Assembly: GCF_001650495.1 (NCBI RefSeq)
Contig: NZ_LWCS01000015.1
Coordinates: forward strand, 1-64,000
Source: Mycolicibacterium iranicum
GTDB taxonomy: Bacteria; Actinomycetota; Actinomycetes; Mycobacteriales; Mycobacteriaceae
Length of the DNA stretch: 64,000 nucleotides
Direction of reading: 5' to 3'
Positions 27,861 to 34,943 of the stretch are shown here, piece after piece. How positions within the stretch are numbered: position 1 is the first letter of the stretch; every line of letters begins with the position of its first letter. Below the pieces are notes generated by a model, which worked only from the letters and a program-made list of their open reading frames with translations, was not told where the DNA came from and searched no databases. A program made the position numbers and the translations under genes.

Positions 27861-28369
27861 TCGGCCTCGACATGCTCGCCGAGGCGGAACGTCTTGGTGC
27901 CGGTGATGGTGAAGCCGTACTTCGTGTAGAAGCGCTGTGCGCGCGCGTTGCGTTGGTTCACGCCGAGCCATACCGATGCGGCTGCCGCCGTCGTCGCGTG
28001 GTCGAGGGCCGCATTCATGAGCGCGGCGGAGACGCCGCCGCCGTGCGACTCGGGCAGGACATACATTTTCGACAGCTCGATCGACGGACGCGCGACGACG
28101 GCCTCGGACACGGCAGGATCGTCGGGAACCCCGCGAATCATCATGCAATAACCAAGGATTCGACTGTCGGCGGCAGCGATGAGCACCGTACGGTCGGGGT
28201 CGCCAAGGTAGCTCTCGAACCGTGACTGCGACAGGTTCTCGGCGACGAACGCCGCGACGTCCTCCGGTCCGACCGACGGCGGGCACGCCAGCGGAAAAGT
28301 GCGCGCAGCGACGCCGGCGAGCTCGGATACCTGGGACGGTTCGGCCCGGACGACTGTCAGACGTTCCAC
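27836..28369 (-). CDS. GNAT family N-acetyltransferase (Rv2669-like)
   Basis: A 177-residue GNAT acetyltransferase. The acetyl-CoA site region is ELSKMYVLPESHGGGVSAAL and the C-terminal motif is WLGVNQRNARAQRFYTKYGF. The GTG at 28369 gives MERLTVVRAEPSQVSEL, as in the family. The start overlaps the end of the upstream MPT63-like gene by 13 bp. The substrate is unknown. Confidence 0.9.
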   Translation of the reverse strand: MERLTVVRAEPSQVSELAGVAARTFPLACPPSVGPEDVAAFVAENLSQSRFESYLGDPDRTVLIAAADSRILGYCMMIRGVPDDPAVSEAVVARPSIELSKMYVLPESHGGGVSAALMNAALDHATTAAAASVWLGVNQRNARAQRFYTKYGFTITGTKTFRLGEHVEADYVMVRPV

Positions 28370-28857
28370 TGCGCCAGGTGTACTCCGGTGATCTTGTCGA
28401 GGAGAACGACGTTGGAGACGAGGTCTCGATAGCAGTCCCACCAGACGCCGCCGGTGAACGTCTGACCCGGGACGGCGCTCTGCATCATGCGCTGCAAGGC
28501 ATCGGGGGCGTCGCTGTTGCGCGGTTCGTAGGCGTCGGCTGTCGGTGTCACGCCGCGGAATTGGAAGGTGATCGCCATCGCGTATGGGGTGGGCAACTTG
28601 ACGGGAGTGATCGTCACGTCAGCGCGGAACACCTGGTAGCGCGGTGCCCGCGGGGGATAGCCGAATCCCGGTGGTGGAGCCGACGGCACGATATTGTCGA
28701 CTGACACGTCGGCGATCAGACCTTCGAACTCCACTCGCAGCGTCTCGCCGAGTCGACCGATGGGAATGTCGGCAGCCGAGGCCGGAGCCGCGGCGACACC
28801 GGCCAGTGTTGCCAGGGTTGCGGTCAGAACTACCAGCCAGCGACGCATGCTTGGCAT
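28357..28857 (-). CDS. Secreted MPT63-like (DUF1942) protein (Rv2668-like)
   Basis: A 166-residue exported protein with a clear signal peptide (MRRWLVVLTATLATLAGVAA...PASAAD, cleavage near residue 29) and a beta-rich mature domain resembling the immunoglobulin-like MPT63 fold. The two cores read ETLRVEFEGLIADVSVDN and TFTGGVWWDCYRDLVSNVV. A start at the second Met (28848) is equally possible. It overlaps the GNAT gene, suggesting co-translation. Role unknown. Confidence 0.82.
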   Translation of the reverse strand: MPSMRRWLVVLTATLATLAGVAAAPASAADIPIGRLGETLRVEFEGLIADVSVDNIVPSAPPPGFGYPPRAPRYQVFRADVTITPVKLPTPYAMAITFQFRGVTPTADAYEPRNSDAPDALQRMMQSAVPGQTFTGGVWWDCYRDLVSNVVLLDKITGVHLAQWNV

Positions 28858-28896
28858 GATCGCACACCCCGGACTACCACTGGATGGTCTTGGGTG

Positions 28897-29322
28897 TCAG
28901 GACTGCCAGGGGCCGACACCGCCGACCTTGTCAATGCGGATCCGGGTCAGGTATCCGGCCGGCGCATCCGCCGGCGGGAATCCGGCATCCGGGGCGGCCA
29001 GTGTTCGCGCCAGCTCGACAAGCAACTCGGGGGCGCCGCCCTCCACGATGCGGGCGGTGCCGTTGATCGCCAGGTACGACCGCATCACCTCCCCGGGACG
29101 TTCCGGCGAGACGATGGTGACGGCCACCCGACCGTCGCGCCGAACGTTGCGCACCTTTTTGTGTTCGGAGAGGTGCGCGGTGACGAGCTCGTCACCGTCG
29201 GGGGTCGACTGCAATGCCACCCATACCAGGGTGACGTGGGGACTGCCGTCGGGATTGAGGGTCACCAGCGTGGCATCTGCGCCGTTGCCGATGAGGTCGC
29301 GGCCGGCGTCGTTGAGTCTCAT
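28897..29322 (-). CDS. PPOX-class F420-dependent oxidoreductase
   Basis: A 141-residue split-beta-barrel protein of the pyridoxamine-phosphate-oxidase-like, F420-binding class (DATLVTLNPDGSPHVTLVWV; VRNVRRDGRVAVTIVSPERP; PAGYLTRIRIDKVGGVGPW). Such proteins use coenzyme F420 or flavins to reduce varied substrates. It stands alone on the minus strand between the MPT63-like gene and ogt. Confidence 0.88.
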   Translation of the reverse strand: MRLNDAGRDLIGNGADATLVTLNPDGSPHVTLVWVALQSTPDGDELVTAHLSEHKKVRNVRRDGRVAVTIVSPERPGEVMRSYLAINGTARIVEGGAPELLVELARTLAAPDAGFPPADAPAGYLTRIRIDKVGGVGPWQS

Positions 29323-29375
29323 GGCAGGTTCTACGGCGACGCGCGCCGGTTCATTCCCCGCGTCGGCTCATTTAT

Positions 29376-29972
29376 TCATGAGGTTTCCAACTCCAGCAGG
29401 GCCGCCTTGGCGAGCGGTCCGCCGATGTACTGGCCGGCTGTCCCGTCTGAGCGGACGACTCGATGACACGGGATCACGACGGGCAGCGGATTGTGGGCGC
29501 AGGCGGTTCCGACGGCCCGCACGGCGCGCGGACTGCCGACGGCGGCAGCAACCTGGGCGTAGCTTTCGCGCTGGCCGTAAGCGATGTGACGAAGATGTTC
29601 GACGACGCTGCGGCGGAATCCGGATACCAGGCCGAGGTCGAAATCAATGTCAAATGTCTTGCGGCGCTTGGTGAAATAGTCGTCGACTTGACGGGCGGCA
29701 GCGTCCAGTTTCGACGGGGCGTGCAGGATGCGCGGGCTGAGTGTCTCGGCGAGCCGGCCGAGCACTGCGTCGTGGCCTTCGATGTCGTATGCGACGCGCA
29801 CGAGACCTGCGGGGGTCGCAGCCAGGAGCAGCGTCCCGACCGGGCTGTCGATCGTGCGGTAGGCGATGTCGAGGAGTCCGGACGGATCGGCTGAGGCCAC
29901 CAGCTGCTCGTGCAAGCGCTTGAGCGTGTCGTTCTCGTCGGAGGCCGGTATCTGAAAAGCGATGTCGATCAT
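29376..29972 (-). CDS. ogt: Methylated-DNA--protein-cysteine methyltransferase
   Basis: A 198-residue O6-alkylguanine-DNA alkyltransferase that repairs alkylated guanine by suicide transfer. The active-site motif is PVVIPCHRVVRSDG with acceptor C169. The helix-turn-helix is SYAQVAAAVGSPRAVRAVG. It is about 35 residues longer at the N-terminus than a minimal enzyme (MIDIAFQIPASDENDTLKRL). The start at 29972 overlaps the stop of the sigma-factor gene (ATGA), so the two are translationally coupled. The upstream in-frame extension lies inside the sigma gene. Confidence 0.93.
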   Translation of the reverse strand: MIDIAFQIPASDENDTLKRLHEQLVASADPSGLLDIAYRTIDSPVGTLLLAATPAGLVRVAYDIEGHDAVLGRLAETLSPRILHAPSKLDAAARQVDDYFTKRRKTFDIDFDLGLVSGFRRSVVEHLRHIAYGQRESYAQVAAAVGSPRAVRAVGTACAHNPLPVVIPCHRVVRSDGTAGQYIGGPLAKAALLELETS

Positions 29973-30451
29973 GCTGTTTCGTCCTTGCGGTAGTGCTTGC
30001 GGAGGGACTTGATGCCGTCGGCGGCGGCCCGACGGGCGGCGTCGGGGGAGCTGCCGAGGATGACGGCGATCTCGGCGAAGGGCAGCCCTGCGATGTGGTG
30101 GTACGCCACTGCTTGGCGCTGCTTGTCGGGCAGCCGCTGAAGCGCCGCCCACAGGTCGGGATCGCGCGCTTGCGGGTCGGCCCGAGCGTCGGGATGCTCG
30201 GTCAAGGATTCGGTGGGCATTGCGCGGCGCGACCGAGCTCTTCCGACGTCGAGTGCTCTCCGGTGGGCGATGGTCACCAACCAGGCTTCGACGTTCGCGT
30301 CCTCAGGCAACTCCGGATATGCCTTGAGCGCCGACAGGAAGGTGTCGGACCAGGCGTCCTCCGCGTCGACGGGGCCGACCACTGCATGGCACACGCGCAG
30401 CACCGTGGCGCCGTGGCGGGCCACTACCTCTTCGAACGGTCGCACCTTCAC
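29969..30451 (-). CDS. ECF-type RNA polymerase sigma factor
   Basis: A 160-residue sigma-70-like protein with region 2 (FEEVVARHGATVLRVCHAVV; DAWSDTFLSALKAY) and region 4 (ALQRLPDKQRQAVAYHHIAG; AEIAVILGSSPDAARRAA). No anti-sigma gene is adjacent; the downstream, overlapping gene is the alkyltransferase ogt. The pairing suggests control of, or by, DNA-alkylation status. It lies 39 bp downstream of clpC2 on the same strand. Confidence 0.88.
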   Translation of the reverse strand: MKVRPFEEVVARHGATVLRVCHAVVGPVDAEDAWSDTFLSALKAYPELPEDANVEAWLVTIAHRRALDVGRARSRRAMPTESLTEHPDARADPQARDPDLWAALQRLPDKQRQAVAYHHIAGLPFAEIAVILGSSPDAARRAAADGIKSLRKHYRKDETA

Positions 30452-30490
30452 ATCATGAAGACGCCCGGTGGGGCTTAGATGTGAGAATCA

Positions 30491-31210
30491 CTACTTGGTC
30501 ATTGCCTGGAGCGCCGTCACCAGCTCCCGCTCGAAACGCTCCCAGTCGATGCCGAGGCCGTGCAGTACGCCGTTGTCGTCTTCCTCTTCGTAGAGTGCGA
30601 GCAGGATGTGTTCGGTGCCAACGTAGTTGTGGCCCAGGCGAAGCGCCTGCCGGAACGTCAGCTCCAACGCCTTCTTGGCGCGGCTGTCGAACGGAATCAG
30701 CGCCGGCACACCGTCGACGCGGGGCGGCAGGGTGATGCGGTCGCCGACAGCGCTGACGTCGATGCCCTGGTCGGCGACCAGCCGTGCCGCGAGGCCCGTC
30801 GGGTCGTGGAACAGGCCGAGGATCAGGTGAGCCGGAGTGATCTCGGCATTCCCGGCGTCGTGAGCCTTGTTCTGTGCCTGGACGACAACATTGCGGGCGC
30901 GCTCGGTGAATCGGCTGAACCCGGCACTGGGGTCCAGCGCGGCGGCGTCGGCGGGTGTCTTCGGGACGAAGCGTTTCTGCGCGGCCTGCTTCGTGACACC
31001 CATGCACTTCCCGATTTCGGTCCAGGACGCGCCGGAACGGCGCGCCTGGTCGACGAAGTGGCCGATGAGGTGGTCGGCTACCTCGCCAAGTGCCTCGGCA
31101 GCCAGCACAGCGTCCGTCAACTGGTCGAGGGGTTCGTCATGAACGCCTTTGATGACCTCGATGAGGTCATCGAGGCGGACGGGGTGTCTGATCTTCGACG
31201 TATCGCTCAT
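30491..31210 (-). CDS. clpC2: ClpC2: Clp-N-repeat protein with N-terminal HTH
   Basis: A 239-residue protein with no AAA+ domain. Residues about 55-85 form a helix-turn-helix (SGASWTEIGKCMGVTKQAAQ) and residues about 95-235 form the double Clp-N repeat (FTERARNVVVQAQNKAHDAG; LGHNYVGTEHILLALYEEED). Mycobacterial ClpC2 is known to bind ClpC1-targeting cyclic peptides through this domain and to repress its own gene. Two palindromes directly upstream of the ATG fit autoregulation. Probably co-transcribed with the sigma factor and ogt. Confidence 0.92.
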   Translation of the reverse strand: MSDTSKIRHPVRLDDLIEVIKGVHDEPLDQLTDAVLAAEALGEVADHLIGHFVDQARRSGASWTEIGKCMGVTKQAAQKRFVPKTPADAAALDPSAGFSRFTERARNVVVQAQNKAHDAGNAEITPAHLILGLFHDPTGLAARLVADQGIDVSAVGDRITLPPRVDGVPALIPFDSRAKKALELTFRQALRLGHNYVGTEHILLALYEEEDDNGVLHGLGIDWERFERELVTALQAMTK

Positions 31211-31211
31211 T

Positions 31212-31230
31212 CGTCAACCGTAAGTTGACG
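31212..31230. promoter_or_regulatory. ClpC2 operator-like palindrome 1
   Basis: CGTCAACCGTAAGTTGACG, a 7-5-7 inverted repeat, begins 2 bp upstream of the clpC2 ATG. Same arms (CGTCAAC/GTTGACG) as the second palindrome, centre to centre 28 bp. Likely bound by the ClpC2 HTH. Confidence 0.75.
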
Positions 31231-31239
31231 GTACCGTCT

Positions 31240-31258
31240 CGTCAACCCTGGGTTGACG
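31240..31258. promoter_or_regulatory. ClpC2 operator-like palindrome 2
   Basis: CGTCAACCCTGGGTTGACG is a perfect 9-1-9 palindrome. It overlaps the last codons and stop of the upstream SRPBCC gene (stop at 31242-31244). Together with palindrome 1 it brackets the expected clpC2 promoter. Confidence 0.75.
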
Positions 31259-31739
31259 ATTCACCTCGGGGGTACCCGCGCCGCACAGTGCGATCGAGGA
31301 TGCCCAGCGTTCCGCGCAGGGCGAGTTCGGAGACGACGGGAAAGATGGCGGCATCGCGCCAGTGCTGGTCGATGCCTGACCAGTCGTAGAAGGACGTGAC
31401 CAGGGTGCCGGTCTCGGCGGGTTCGAGCCGGTAGCCGTAGACGTGACCAATCTGCGGTCGGATCTGGCCCAGGATCGTCCAGGCGATCAGCTTGTCCTGC
31501 TCGAACCCCGTGATCTGGACCGTCACGTCGTAACGACCGAGTTCCGGGTAGTCATTGAGGGCTTCGCGGTCCATGTGGACGACGAAGGAATCGCCGACCG
31601 CGCCTGCGGGTTCACCGTCGGCATCCTGCAGCATCCCTGTGGCGTCGATCGCGACGTGGCCGTGCGGGTCGCACAGCACAGCAAAGATCTCTGCAGCTGG
31701 AGCGGCAATCGTACGAGACACCTCGATGCGTTCTGTCAT
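31242..31739 (-). CDS. SRPBCC (START-like) domain protein
   Basis: A 165-residue SRPBCC-fold protein (MTERIEVSRTIAAPAAEIFA; GHVYGYRLEPAETGTLVTSF). Such proteins bind hydrophobic ligands or act as cyclases. The start at 31739 is the family-like Met; the in-frame upstream extension overlaps the divergent AraC gene's leader and is rejected. Its 3' end carries clpC2 operator 2. The divergent AraC-type regulator may control it. Confidence 0.82.
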   Translation of the reverse strand: MTERIEVSRTIAAPAAEIFAVLCDPHGHVAIDATGMLQDADGEPAGAVGDSFVVHMDREALNDYPELGRYDVTVQITGFEQDKLIAWTILGQIRPQIGHVYGYRLEPAETGTLVTSFYDWSGIDQHWRDAAIFPVVSELALRGTLGILDRTVRRGYPRGESSTQG

Positions 31740-31815
31740 GCGTCGATGGTGCCATGCAGTGGTGTCGATCACTCGTTGGTTTCGTTTGGCGGCAGGTCTG
31801 GGAAACCAGCGGTCG

Positions 31816-32169
31816 ATGCGGGCTAACGAGAAAACCACGATGCAGCCACGAATGCTGCGGAGGGCGTTGGACTTCATTCAGGAGAACGCCCAGTACGACA
31901 TCAGCATCCGGGATATTGCGGCAGCGGCAGACGTGACGCCGCGGGCGATCCAGTATTCGTTCCGCGAGCACCTCCACACGACGCCACTGGAGTACTTGCG
32001 CCGGATCCGCCTGGAGCGTGCGCACCGCGAACTCCTGTCTGCCGATCCGGCCTTCGACACCGTCACGTCGATCGCGGGACGCTGTGGGTTCAGCCATCCC
32101 GGTCGGTTCAGTAGCGCCTACAAAGAGGTGTTCGGGACGGAACCGAGCCGCACGCTTCGCAGCTCGTAG
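31816..32169 (+). CDS. Short AraC-type DNA-binding domain protein
   Basis: About 117 residues containing only the AraC double helix-turn-helix (RALDFIQENAQYDISIRDIA; RCGFSHPGRFSSAYKEVFG). Full AraC regulators carry an extra 150-200-residue sensor domain; here the in-frame sequence upstream is antisense to the SRPBCC gene and not family-like. It is either a genuinely short regulator or a 5'-truncated remnant. ATG 31816 is used; ATG 31840 is an alternative. Confidence 0.75.
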   Translation: MRANEKTTMQPRMLRRALDFIQENAQYDISIRDIAAAADVTPRAIQYSFREHLHTTPLEYLRRIRLERAHRELLSADPAFDTVTSIAGRCGFSHPGRFSSAYKEVFGTEPSRTLRSS

Positions 32170-32174
32170 CGGCC

Positions 32175-32597
32175 TCACATCGGGGTGAAGCCGACTCCGT
32201 TGAACTTGCCGGCCTGCCAGCCCTGTTCGCCCATGCAGATGAGGGGGCGACCGTCGGGAGCTTGCGCCGCCGACTGCGGTTTCGGACAGCGACTGCCGAT
32301 TTCACGCACCCCGAAGAGCTCGTAACTGGTCTGCCAGAACCCGGTATAGATGGGCGGCCACTGGTTGGGGATCCAGCGGCACTGAAGGGCCTCGCCGCCG
32401 GGTCCGCGACCGAAGGTGAAGCGGTTCATGTTGGTACAGGGGCCGGTCAGGTGGGCGTCGTAGTTCATCCCAGGTACATCGGTGTCGTAGCGTCCCGGAT
32501 CGTCCCAGTAGATGGGTCCCGGTTCGGCGGCCGAGAGGGGTGCTGAGCACAGGGCCGCAGCGCCAACTGCGGCCGCGGCGAGCATTTTGCGAATCAT
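32175..32597 (-). CDS. Secreted small Cys-containing protein
   Basis: A 140-residue protein with a signal peptide (MIRKMLAAAAVGAAALCSAP, cleavage after LSAAE) and a mature part with four or more cysteines and many aromatic residues (IYWDDPGRYDTDVPGMNYDA; QCRWIPNQWPPIYTGFWQ; LICMGEQGWQAGKF). It looks like a mycobacterial conserved exported protein of unknown role. Convergent with the AraC gene, 5 bp between stops. Confidence 0.75.
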   Translation of the reverse strand: MIRKMLAAAAVGAAALCSAPLSAAEPGPIYWDDPGRYDTDVPGMNYDAHLTGPCTNMNRFTFGRGPGGEALQCRWIPNQWPPIYTGFWQTSYELFGVREIGSRCPKPQSAAQAPDGRPLICMGEQGWQAGKFNGVGFTPM

Positions 32598-32660
32598 CGT
32601 CCACCCCTGGGTCGTCGAAACCGTACCGGCGTTAGCGACATTAGCTGGTGTCACGACCAT

Positions 32661-32677
32661 GCCGGAAGCTTTCCGGC
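32661..32677. other. Small perfect hairpin
   Basis: GCCGGAAGCTTTCCGGC forms a 7-bp stem with a 3-nt loop. It lies just before the larger hairpin at 32689-32726 in the 256-bp gap between two minus-strand genes. No U-tract. Confidence 0.5.
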
Positions 32678-32688
32678 TGCAGAACGAT

Positions 32689-32726
32689 CTCGGCCCGCCA
32701 CCCGGGGGGGTTGGTGGCGGGCCGAG
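32689..32726. terminator. Strong GC-rich hairpin, possible terminator
   Basis: A perfect 14-bp stem (CTCGGCCCGCCACC / GGTGGCGGGCCGAG) with a 10-nt loop containing seven G. It sits 128 bp downstream of the minus-strand gene ending at 32854. No T-tract follows directly on either strand, so it may be a U-tract-less terminator or an RNA structural element. Confidence 0.5.
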
Positions 32727-32853
32727 CGTATCGGGTTCGTCTGGCGTTGGTTTTTCAACCGACATCATTAAAGTTATGCGTGAAACCTGAGAGCGACCTA
32801 ATAGCGACATAGGTCTGTGCTGCGAAACAGGCAACGTTTCGGAGTAGGAAGCG

Positions 32854-33054
32854 TCAGGTCGTGAGCTTGAACAGTTCGGCGGTGGCTCGGCGCTCGACGA
32901 ACAGCGGAATGAAGTCCCGGATGGGGCGGCCATCGAAGCGGGCGTACTGCTCGTGAACGACGCGCGCGACCTGAGCCGGCTCGACGTTGCCATGCGCACC
33001 GGCCAGTCGCTCCGCGAGCTGGTCGATGATCTGCTGTTCACTCAACGCGATCAT
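32854..33054 (-). CDS. Small three-helix-bundle domain protein
   Basis: A 66-residue protein (MIALSEQQIIDQLAERLAG ... HEQYARFDGRPIRDFIPLFV) that resembles the actinobacterial DUF3562/three-helix-bundle dimerisation family, small proteins of unknown role often encoded by stress or environmental genes. Start at the ATG 33054; upstream in-frame residues look non-coding. Confidence 0.7.
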   Translation of the reverse strand: MIALSEQQIIDQLAERLAGAHGNVEPAQVARVVHEQYARFDGRPIRDFIPLFVERRATAELFKLTT

Positions 33055-33178
33055 GGTGCTAAGGGTGCGGTAAACCCGCGCCCTAGTCAATGCCGGGGCT
33101 ACTGGGAGAGTCCGGCGATCCAGCAACAAAGCCGTTAGCGTGTGACAAACGTTAAGTGACCATTGTGCGCGCGGTCGG

Positions 33179-33478
33179 CTACTTCAGCTTCAGCACCGAT
33201 GCTGGAACCCAGTGCGTCACCGGTTCCTTCTCGGCACCGTGCTTGACCCGGTAGGTCACGAGTCCCCACCACCGGCCCTGTTCGCTGAGGCCCCAGCAGG
33301 TGAGTTGGCCCTCGACGATGGAGTCCATCTGCAGACCTTTCGGGTGATACTTGCCCTCGCAGTGGGGTTCGCGCGGAAACAGGGCGACCAGGTCGACGAG
33401 TACGACGCGAGGTGGATGAACCCGGCGGAAGACGGAGCGAAGCGGCTGTCCGCCATGCCCGATCTTCTGCATCGCCAT
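33179..33478 (-). CDS. Uncharacterised 99-residue protein under a LexA-type box
   Basis: A 99-residue basic protein (MAMQKIGHGGQPLRSVFRRV; LTCWGLSEQGRWWGLVTYRV; HWVPASVLKLK) without a recognised domain; no signal peptide or membrane segment. The ATG is 4 bp from a near-perfect SOS box that contains a TATGAT -10 hexamer, which suggests leaderless, DNA-damage-induced expression. The coding assignment rests on this promoter and on plausible protein composition. Confidence 0.6.
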   Translation of the reverse strand: MAMQKIGHGGQPLRSVFRRVHPPRVVLVDLVALFPREPHCEGKYHPKGLQMDSIVEGQLTCWGLSEQGRWWGLVTYRVKHGAEKEPVTHWVPASVLKLK

Positions 33479-33481
33479 TGT

Positions 33482-33497
33482 TCGATCATATGTTCGA
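33482..33497 (-). promoter_or_regulatory. LexA (SOS) box overlapping a -10 element
   Basis: On the minus strand the sequence reads TCGAACATATGATCGA. The mycobacterial SOS box is TCGAAC-N4-GTTCGA, so there is one mismatch in the right arm. The embedded TATGAT lies 6 nt before the ATG at 33478, the geometry of a leaderless promoter. Confidence 0.7.
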
Positions 33498-33699
33498 ACA
33501 GAGGCTAGCTCCAGGGGCGGCGCCGTTCTCTGCTACGTAGCGACCGGCTCCAGTCCGGCCGACCTCGCCGACTCGTCGCGCTCGTCGAGTGAGTCTTGTT
33601 GAAGTGGGCCCGAGAATGGCTGCGGCTCAGCGTGATTCAGTATGCGACTTCTTGACACACGCGCCGGGCGGTGGCGTGCGTTCGGATCGACTCAACGCG

Positions 33700-33730
33700 A
33701 AAAAATATAGCCCCTGATCAGGGGCTATAT
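33700..33730 (-). terminator. Intrinsic terminator of the tRNA operon
   Basis: A perfect 26-bp palindrome (33705-33730; arms ATATAGCCCCTGA/TCAGGGGCTATAT) followed on the minus strand by a run of T (revcomp of the A-tract at 33700-33704). The hairpin begins at the last base of the encoded CCA of tRNA-Val. Confidence 0.9.
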
Positions 33731-33804
33731 GGTGCGCGATACTGGGATTGAACCAGTGACCTCTTCCGTGTCAGGGAAGCGCTCTCCCGCTGAGCTAATC
33801 GCGC
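33730..33804 (-). tRNA. tRNA-Val (anticodon GAC)
   Basis: Cloverleaf GCGCGAT...ATCGCGC with anticodon GAC in the loop CTGACAC, T-arm GGTTCAATCCC and discriminator A; CCA is encoded. It is the last of three tRNAs in a minus-strand operon and abuts the terminator. Confidence 0.95.
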
Positions 33805-33815
33805 GGGTACATCCT

Positions 33816-33889
33816 TGGAGGTGGAGACGGGAATCGAACCCGTGTGCACGGCTTTGCAGGCCGTTGCCTCACCACTCGGCCACTCCACC
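33816..33889 (-). tRNA. tRNA-Cys (anticodon GCA)
   Basis: Acceptor GGTGGAG/CTCCACC, anticodon GCA in CCTGCAAAG, T-arm GGGTTCGATTCCC, discriminator U, CCA encoded. Middle gene of the tRNA operon. Confidence 0.95.
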
Positions 33890-33916
33890 GCTGGGGTTGA
33901 TGCCACTGCATCCTCG

Positions 33917-33989
33917 AGCGGATGACGGGATTCGAACCCGCGACCCTCACCTTGGCAAGGTGATGCGCTACCAACTGCGCTACATCCGC
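33917..33989 (-). tRNA. tRNA-Gly (anticodon GCC)
   Basis: Acceptor GCGGATG/CATCCGC, anticodon GCC in CTTGCCAAG, T-arm GGGTTCGAATCCC, discriminator U. The CCA end is not encoded (CGA follows). First gene of the minus-strand tRNA operon. Confidence 0.95.
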
Positions 33990-34086
33990 GCGCCACGGGC
34001 GAGGTCGTCGCCCGGTGCGAAGCAGAACCTTAGTCCACCCGGTCGGCGGGACACAAATCTGTTCTACGCCCCGGTCGTGTCGGCAA

Positions 34087-34503
34087 TCAGAACAGCGTGT
34101 AGCGCTGCCGCGACAGTGTGAACCCGCGCCCGTCGGAGTTCGAACAGCGCATCCCGGCCTCCTCGCTGGTGCAACTCATCCCGCTGCCTGCCTGGAACTG
34201 TCCGTAGGGCAGCACGGTGGCGCCGCTGCCGAAGGTGGTGTCGCCGGCACAGACAAAGGCGGCCGGGCCGGTCGGGCCTATGGAGATGCCCTGTCCGTAG
34301 CCGGTCATCTCGGAGCAGTCGGCGGGGCGCGGGGGAGGCGACCAGTCCCGCTGCTCGATGTCGCAGCGCAGCAGGTCCTCGGCCAGGGTGCAGCTGATGT
34401 TGCCGCTGGGCGAGGTGAACCAGAGGCTGTCGGCCGCGGCGGCGGGCGCGGCGGCTAGTGCGGTGGCAGTGGCCACGACAACCGACGTGGCGATACTTTT
34501 CAT
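34087..34503 (-). CDS. Secreted DUF6636-like protein
   Basis: A 138-residue exported protein: signal peptide (MKSIATSVVVATATALAAAP, cleavage near AAAAD), then a conserved core FTSPSGNISCTLAEDLLRCD, WSPPPRPADC and four further cysteines (FVCAGD, GMSCTS, MRCSNS), ending GRGFTLSRQRYTLF. The pattern fits the mycobacterial DUF6636 family of unknown function. A TTG three bases upstream is in frame, but the ATG is preferred. A frameshifted paralogue lies directly upstream. Confidence 0.78.
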   Translation of the reverse strand: MKSIATSVVVATATALAAAPAAAADSLWFTSPSGNISCTLAEDLLRCDIEQRDWSPPPRPADCSEMTGYGQGISIGPTGPAAFVCAGDTTFGSGATVLPYGQFQAGSGMSCTSEEAGMRCSNSDGRGFTLSRQRYTLF

Positions 34504-34513
34504 CAAGTTCCGA

Positions 34514-34943
34514 TCAGGAGATCTGATAGCTGTCGCTGGACATCGAGAAGCCCTTGCCGTTCATGAAGTCCTGGCAGGCGACGCCAGCGGGTGACATCTG
34601 ACAACGGATCGAATCCACCTGCACCTCTTGCCCGTACGAGAGCGGCTCCCCGGCGCCGAGTACCGAGCCGTTGGCACACGCGAAAAGCACGGACCCGTCA
34701 CCGTCGACGTTGAGCACCAGGCCCATCCCGTAGTCGTGGGCGTAGACGCCGTCTTGCGGGCAGTCCGCCGGTCGAGGGGGCGGTGACCACCTGCGCTCAC
34801 GAATGTCGCACGTGCCACGGATCCATGAAGCAACCGATGTTGCCGCTCGGCGACGTGAAGTACACCTGCTCGACGGCGGACGCGGTGGGGATTCCGGCAA
34901 AGGCGCACACGGCAGATGCGGTGGCGATGAGCAGGCGCAACAT
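34514..34943 (-). pseudogene. Frameshifted tandem paralogue of the DUF6636-like gene
   Basis: Starting at the ATG 34943, frame one gives a signal peptide and VYFTSPSGNIGCFMD, then a stop at 34797-34799. A different frame continues the family exactly: CDIRERRWSPPPRPADC ... GKGFSMSSDSYQIS, ending at 34514. The span is 430 nt, one base more than a multiple of three, so a single +1 (or -2) shift near 34805-34825 splits the gene. It is probably a recent pseudogene, or a sequence error. Confidence 0.75.

Noticed and set aside
33138..33162. GTGACAAACGTTAAGTGAC as a CRP or DosR site
   Set aside because: Arms do not form the CRP palindrome and match the DosR core poorly.
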